Assembly (NCBI GenBank): GCA_002454415.1
Contig: DKIT01000092.1
Coordinates: 16,694-24,969, forward strand
DNA from: Sphingobacterium sp. UBA6711
GTDB taxonomy: Bacteria; Bacteroidota; Bacteroidia; Sphingobacteriales; Sphingobacteriaceae
Reading direction: 5' to 3'
Length of the DNA: 8,276 nt
A program made the translations under genes and the position numbers. The notes beneath the pieces are model-generated. The model was not told the DNA's origin and ran no database searches. It saw nothing but the letters and a program-made list of their open reading frames with translations. How positions within the stretch are numbered: the first letter of the stretch is position 1; each line of letters opens with the position of its first letter. Of the stretch, positions 7,583 through 8,276 are shown one piece after another.

Positions 7583-8276
7583 TTACTCGTCTCTCAAACT
7601 ATCTACGGGGTTACTCAAAGCGGCACGAATAGCTTGATAGCTAACGGTGACAATCGCGATCAAAAGAGCTAGCATACTTCCCAAAACAAAGGTCTGCGCA
7701 TCTAGATCGGTTTTATAGGCAAAATTGCTTAACCATTGTTTCATCAGGTAAACCGCGATAGGACATGCAATCAAAATGGCAATGGAGACGAGTACCACGA
7801 AATTTTTGCCCAATAGTCTGACAACACCGAAAGTGCTCGCTCCAAGTACTTTGCGGATACCGATTTCCTTTATCCGCATCTGTGCTTCATGGGTCGCCAA
7901 GGCAAATAAGCCCAAAGCAGATATAAAAATGGCGATGCCAGCAAAAATATTGAATAACAAACCTGTGCGCTGCTCGGATTTATATAGGTTATCGAATTGC
8001 TGATCAATAAAAGTATAGTTAAATGGAGCATCCGAAGGATAGCGGTTATAGATTTTTTCCAACGCTTTAATGGCTTCAGGAGCCTTTGTCGTACTCGTTT
8101 TAACATACAGGGTGCCCGCTCCCCAACGTGTCCAAAAGACGATGGGGCCGATTTTATCTTTGATGGATTTAAAGTGGAAATCTTTTACCACTCCGATGAT
8201 TTGTCCGGGAAAATCGTGGAAACTCATATTGGATCCTACGTATGGCGGCTTTAAACCCATTTGCTTCGCTAAGGTC
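7583..8276 (-). CDS. ABC transporter permease, MacB/FtsX-like (permease 1), C-terminal fragment cut by window edge
   Basis: This is the last 230 codons of a permease whose N-terminal part, probably about 570 residues by comparison with its neighbours, lies beyond the right edge. The frame stays open from the Met codon at 8258-8260 to the edge, reading TLAKQMGLKPP. That aligns with NETAVREMGLKDP in permease 4, so the Met is internal and not a start. In residues counted from the edge, the end of the second periplasmic domain contains IIGVVKDFHF (26-35). Helices 6-8 lie at about 106-128, 158-179 and 194-215, with the coupling motif RIKEIGIRKVLGAS at 134-147. The C-terminus is SNPVDSLRDE. The MGLK segment, the EQRTGLLFN stretch before helix 6 and FAYKTDL between helices 7 and 8 resemble permease 4 more than permeases 2 or 3. 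It is the first visible gene in transcription order, so the operon promoter is further right. Confidence 0.93.
   Translation of the reverse strand, partial: TLAKQMGLKPPYVGSNMSFHDFPGQIIGVVKDFHFKSIKDKIGPIVFWTRWGAGTLYVKTSTTKAPEAIKALEKIYNRYPSDAPFNYTFIDQQFDNLYKSEQRTGLLFNIFAGIAIFISALGLFALATHEAQMRIKEIGIRKVLGASTFGVVRLLGKNFVVLVSIAILIACPIAVYLMKQWLSNFAYKTDLDAQTFVLGSMLALLIAIVTVSYQAIRAALSNPVDSLRDE

Noticed and set aside
7583..8260. Reading permease 1 as a complete 225-residue protein starting at the Met codon at 8258-8260
   Set aside because: The frame is open to the window edge and the upstream codons match the family. The Met aligns with an internal MGLK in permease 4, so this is a gene cut by the window and not a short gene or a pseudogene.
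199..8276. Recent duplication or gene conversion among the permeases
   Set aside because: I compared the DNA of the second coupling motif and C-terminal regions by eye. Only short matches are shared and synonymous differences are frequent, so the copies look old and well separated.
1..8276. Mobile elements, CRISPR arrays, tRNA or rRNA genes, and riboswitches
   Set aside because: Nearly all of the window is permease coding sequence and the gaps are at most 64 bases. No transposase, inverted-repeat ends, direct-repeat array or RNA fold was seen.

Overview
The window is a tandem array of large ABC-transporter permease genes, all on the minus strand. Three are complete (793, 800 and 806 residues) and one partial copy runs off each end. 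Read in the direction of transcription (right to left), the order is: the C-terminal part of permease 1 (7583-8276), permease 2 (5106-7526), permease 3 (2645-5047), permease 4 (199-2580), and the first 55 codons of permease 5 (1-166). The gaps are 56, 58, 64 and 32 bases. No gap holds a convincing terminator for the minus strand, so the genes are probably co-transcribed from a promoter beyond the right edge.

All copies belong to the MacB/FtsX-like permease superfamily in its long, internally duplicated form. The order of parts is: one N-terminal membrane helix, a periplasmic MacB_PCD-type domain, three membrane helices with an FtsX-type coupling motif, a fifth helix, a second periplasmic domain, and a final three-helix FtsX unit with a second coupling motif. 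Each complete chain therefore looks like two four-helix MacB-like halves fused in tandem. The coding sequence holds no ATP-binding subunit, MacA-type adaptor, outer-membrane factor, regulator, mobile element, RNA gene or CRISPR array. The ATPase must come from outside the window.

Several features suggest a member of Bacteroidota, perhaps Sphingobacteriaceae. These are the roughly 800-residue double-FtsX architecture, the GVVKDFNY and ANPV.SLRDE family signatures, the moderately AT-rich DNA, and starts preceded by A-rich leaders without Shine-Dalgarno motifs. This placement is an inference, not a database result.

This is a fairly ordinary accessory region for that phylum, and I see no clearly new system. 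The points most worth a second look are the permease-only array, its nested subfamily order, the altered first coupling motif in permease 3, and a small hairpin between permeases 2 and 3.
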